A stretch of 64,000 nt of DNA from Nepenthes gracilis (taxonomy: Eukaryota; Streptophyta; Magnoliopsida; Caryophyllales; Nepenthaceae): the NCBI GenBank assembly GCA_033239525.1, contig BSYO01000005.1:24162519-24226518 (forward strand), in the 5' to 3' direction. Below, piece by piece: positions 63,481 to 64,000 of the stretch. Each line of letters begins with the position of its first letter. The first letter of the stretch is position 1. Made by a program: the position numbers and the translations under genes. The notes under the pieces were generated by a model. The model ran no database searches. It saw nothing but the letters and a program-made list of their open reading frames with translations, and was not told where the DNA came from.

Positions 63481-64000
63481 CTACTATAAGACATAAAAGT
63501 GGCCCACGGTTTCATTTCACTTGAAAAAGATCGGGGGCGTTAGCTAAATGGGAGAATGGCGCAAGCCCACAACGGAAGGAGGCACCGGTAACTTTTTAAA
63601 TGCGTCACCGAACAGACAAAAGGGGCGGAAAGGCTTAGGGGCGCTGGCCGGGCGCAAATCAATGCCATTCGCCGTCTGCAGCAGATCTCCGTCGGGCGTG
63701 GTCAACGACGCCATTTGTCCATGACAATGACGCGCAACAAGAATAACAGTAACGGCGCTTTGGCGCCTAAGAATCCAATGGGGTGAGGAGTATAAAAACC
63801 CTCACCCCATTTGGAAAAAGACCCTTTTTTGGGAGAACGAAGAACTCTCTTGATCTTGATCAACTAAGCGATCAATCGGGAGACCTTGAACTCTTCGATC
63901 AAACAACGATCCGAAGAAAAGATAGCATCGACGCCTCAATCGCTTAAGCACAAGTGAGACGAGTCAATTCTAGCCGACTTATATCCCAAGATCCGCTGAG
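63481..64000 (+). mobile_element. LTR-like promoter segment, truncated by window end
   Basis: Abrupt change to GC-rich sequence, a strong TATA box (TATAAAAA, 63791-63798) and a leader rich in GATC words without a coding start I can recognise. This is the look of a plant LTR U3-R region, but a real gene promoter cannot be excluded because the window ends at 64000. Confidence 0.35.
63777..63811 (+). promoter_or_regulatory. TATA box inside an inverted repeat
   Basis: AATGGGGTGAGG (63777-63788) and CCTCACCCCATT (63800-63811) are exact reverse complements; the 11-base loop holds TATAAAAA. With a one-base slip the pairing extends to CCAATGGGGTGAGG. Confidence 0.8.

Overview
This is a gene-poor, AT-rich stretch of a plant nuclear genome, most likely a eudicot. 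It holds three genes that I can read with confidence: a four-exon ACC oxidase gene (minus strand, 18840-21069, ethylene biosynthesis), a three-exon FBN1-type fibrillin/plastid lipid-associated protein gene (plus strand, 56811-59636) and a single-exon OVATE-family repressor gene (minus strand, 61369-61797). All splice sites proposed are GT-AG and keep frame. The three genes are spaced normally and share no evident operon-like logic.

Almost everything else is retrotransposon debris. 1-2265: the end of a decayed element, with a minus-strand gag-like pseudogene and a 1-kb minisatellite with a CTCCGGAG palindromic core. 4200-15560: a Ty3/gypsy element broken open by nested insertions. Its gag-protease-RT reading is interrupted at 6488-7333 by a solo LTR and at 7695-11183 by a complete non-autonomous LTR element; each insertion is flanked by a target duplication and the RT reading resumes on the far side. 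A probable long minus-strand LTR (11290-14732) follows. 15561-18839 is AT-rich spacer, then ACC oxidase. A sense-oriented solo LTR (21694-22662) sits about 0.54 kb upstream of the ACC oxidase TATA box.

23798-54400 is a graveyard: two solo LTRs of one family (23798-25151 and 40751-42086), a second member (42758-43679) of the family found beside ACC oxidase, a small solo LTR (29027-29695), a MITE-like element carrying an AAT microsatellite, a minus-strand hAT-type (DUF4371) transposase pseudogene (37150-38990), three long LTRs of one gypsy family (44941-46914, 47904-49988 and 49999-51866, the last followed by a primer-binding site and a gag remnant), and a plus-strand copia RT-RNase H pseudogene (52430-54090). 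From 54400 onward the window is genic again: a tandem duplication lies upstream of fibrillin, a MITE-like insert lies in its intron 1, and the window ends in an LTR-like promoter segment whose TATA box sits in the loop of an inverted repeat.

I found no new enzyme system. The most unusual signals are in the LTRs: paired GGTCAA/TTGACC (W-box-like) inverted repeats, a primer-binding site inside a perfect 10-bp inverted repeat, and several unrelated LTRs that have each accumulated short CTCC/GGAG inverted-repeat arrays. All alignments, target-site duplications and domain calls were made by eye; none was checked by a search.
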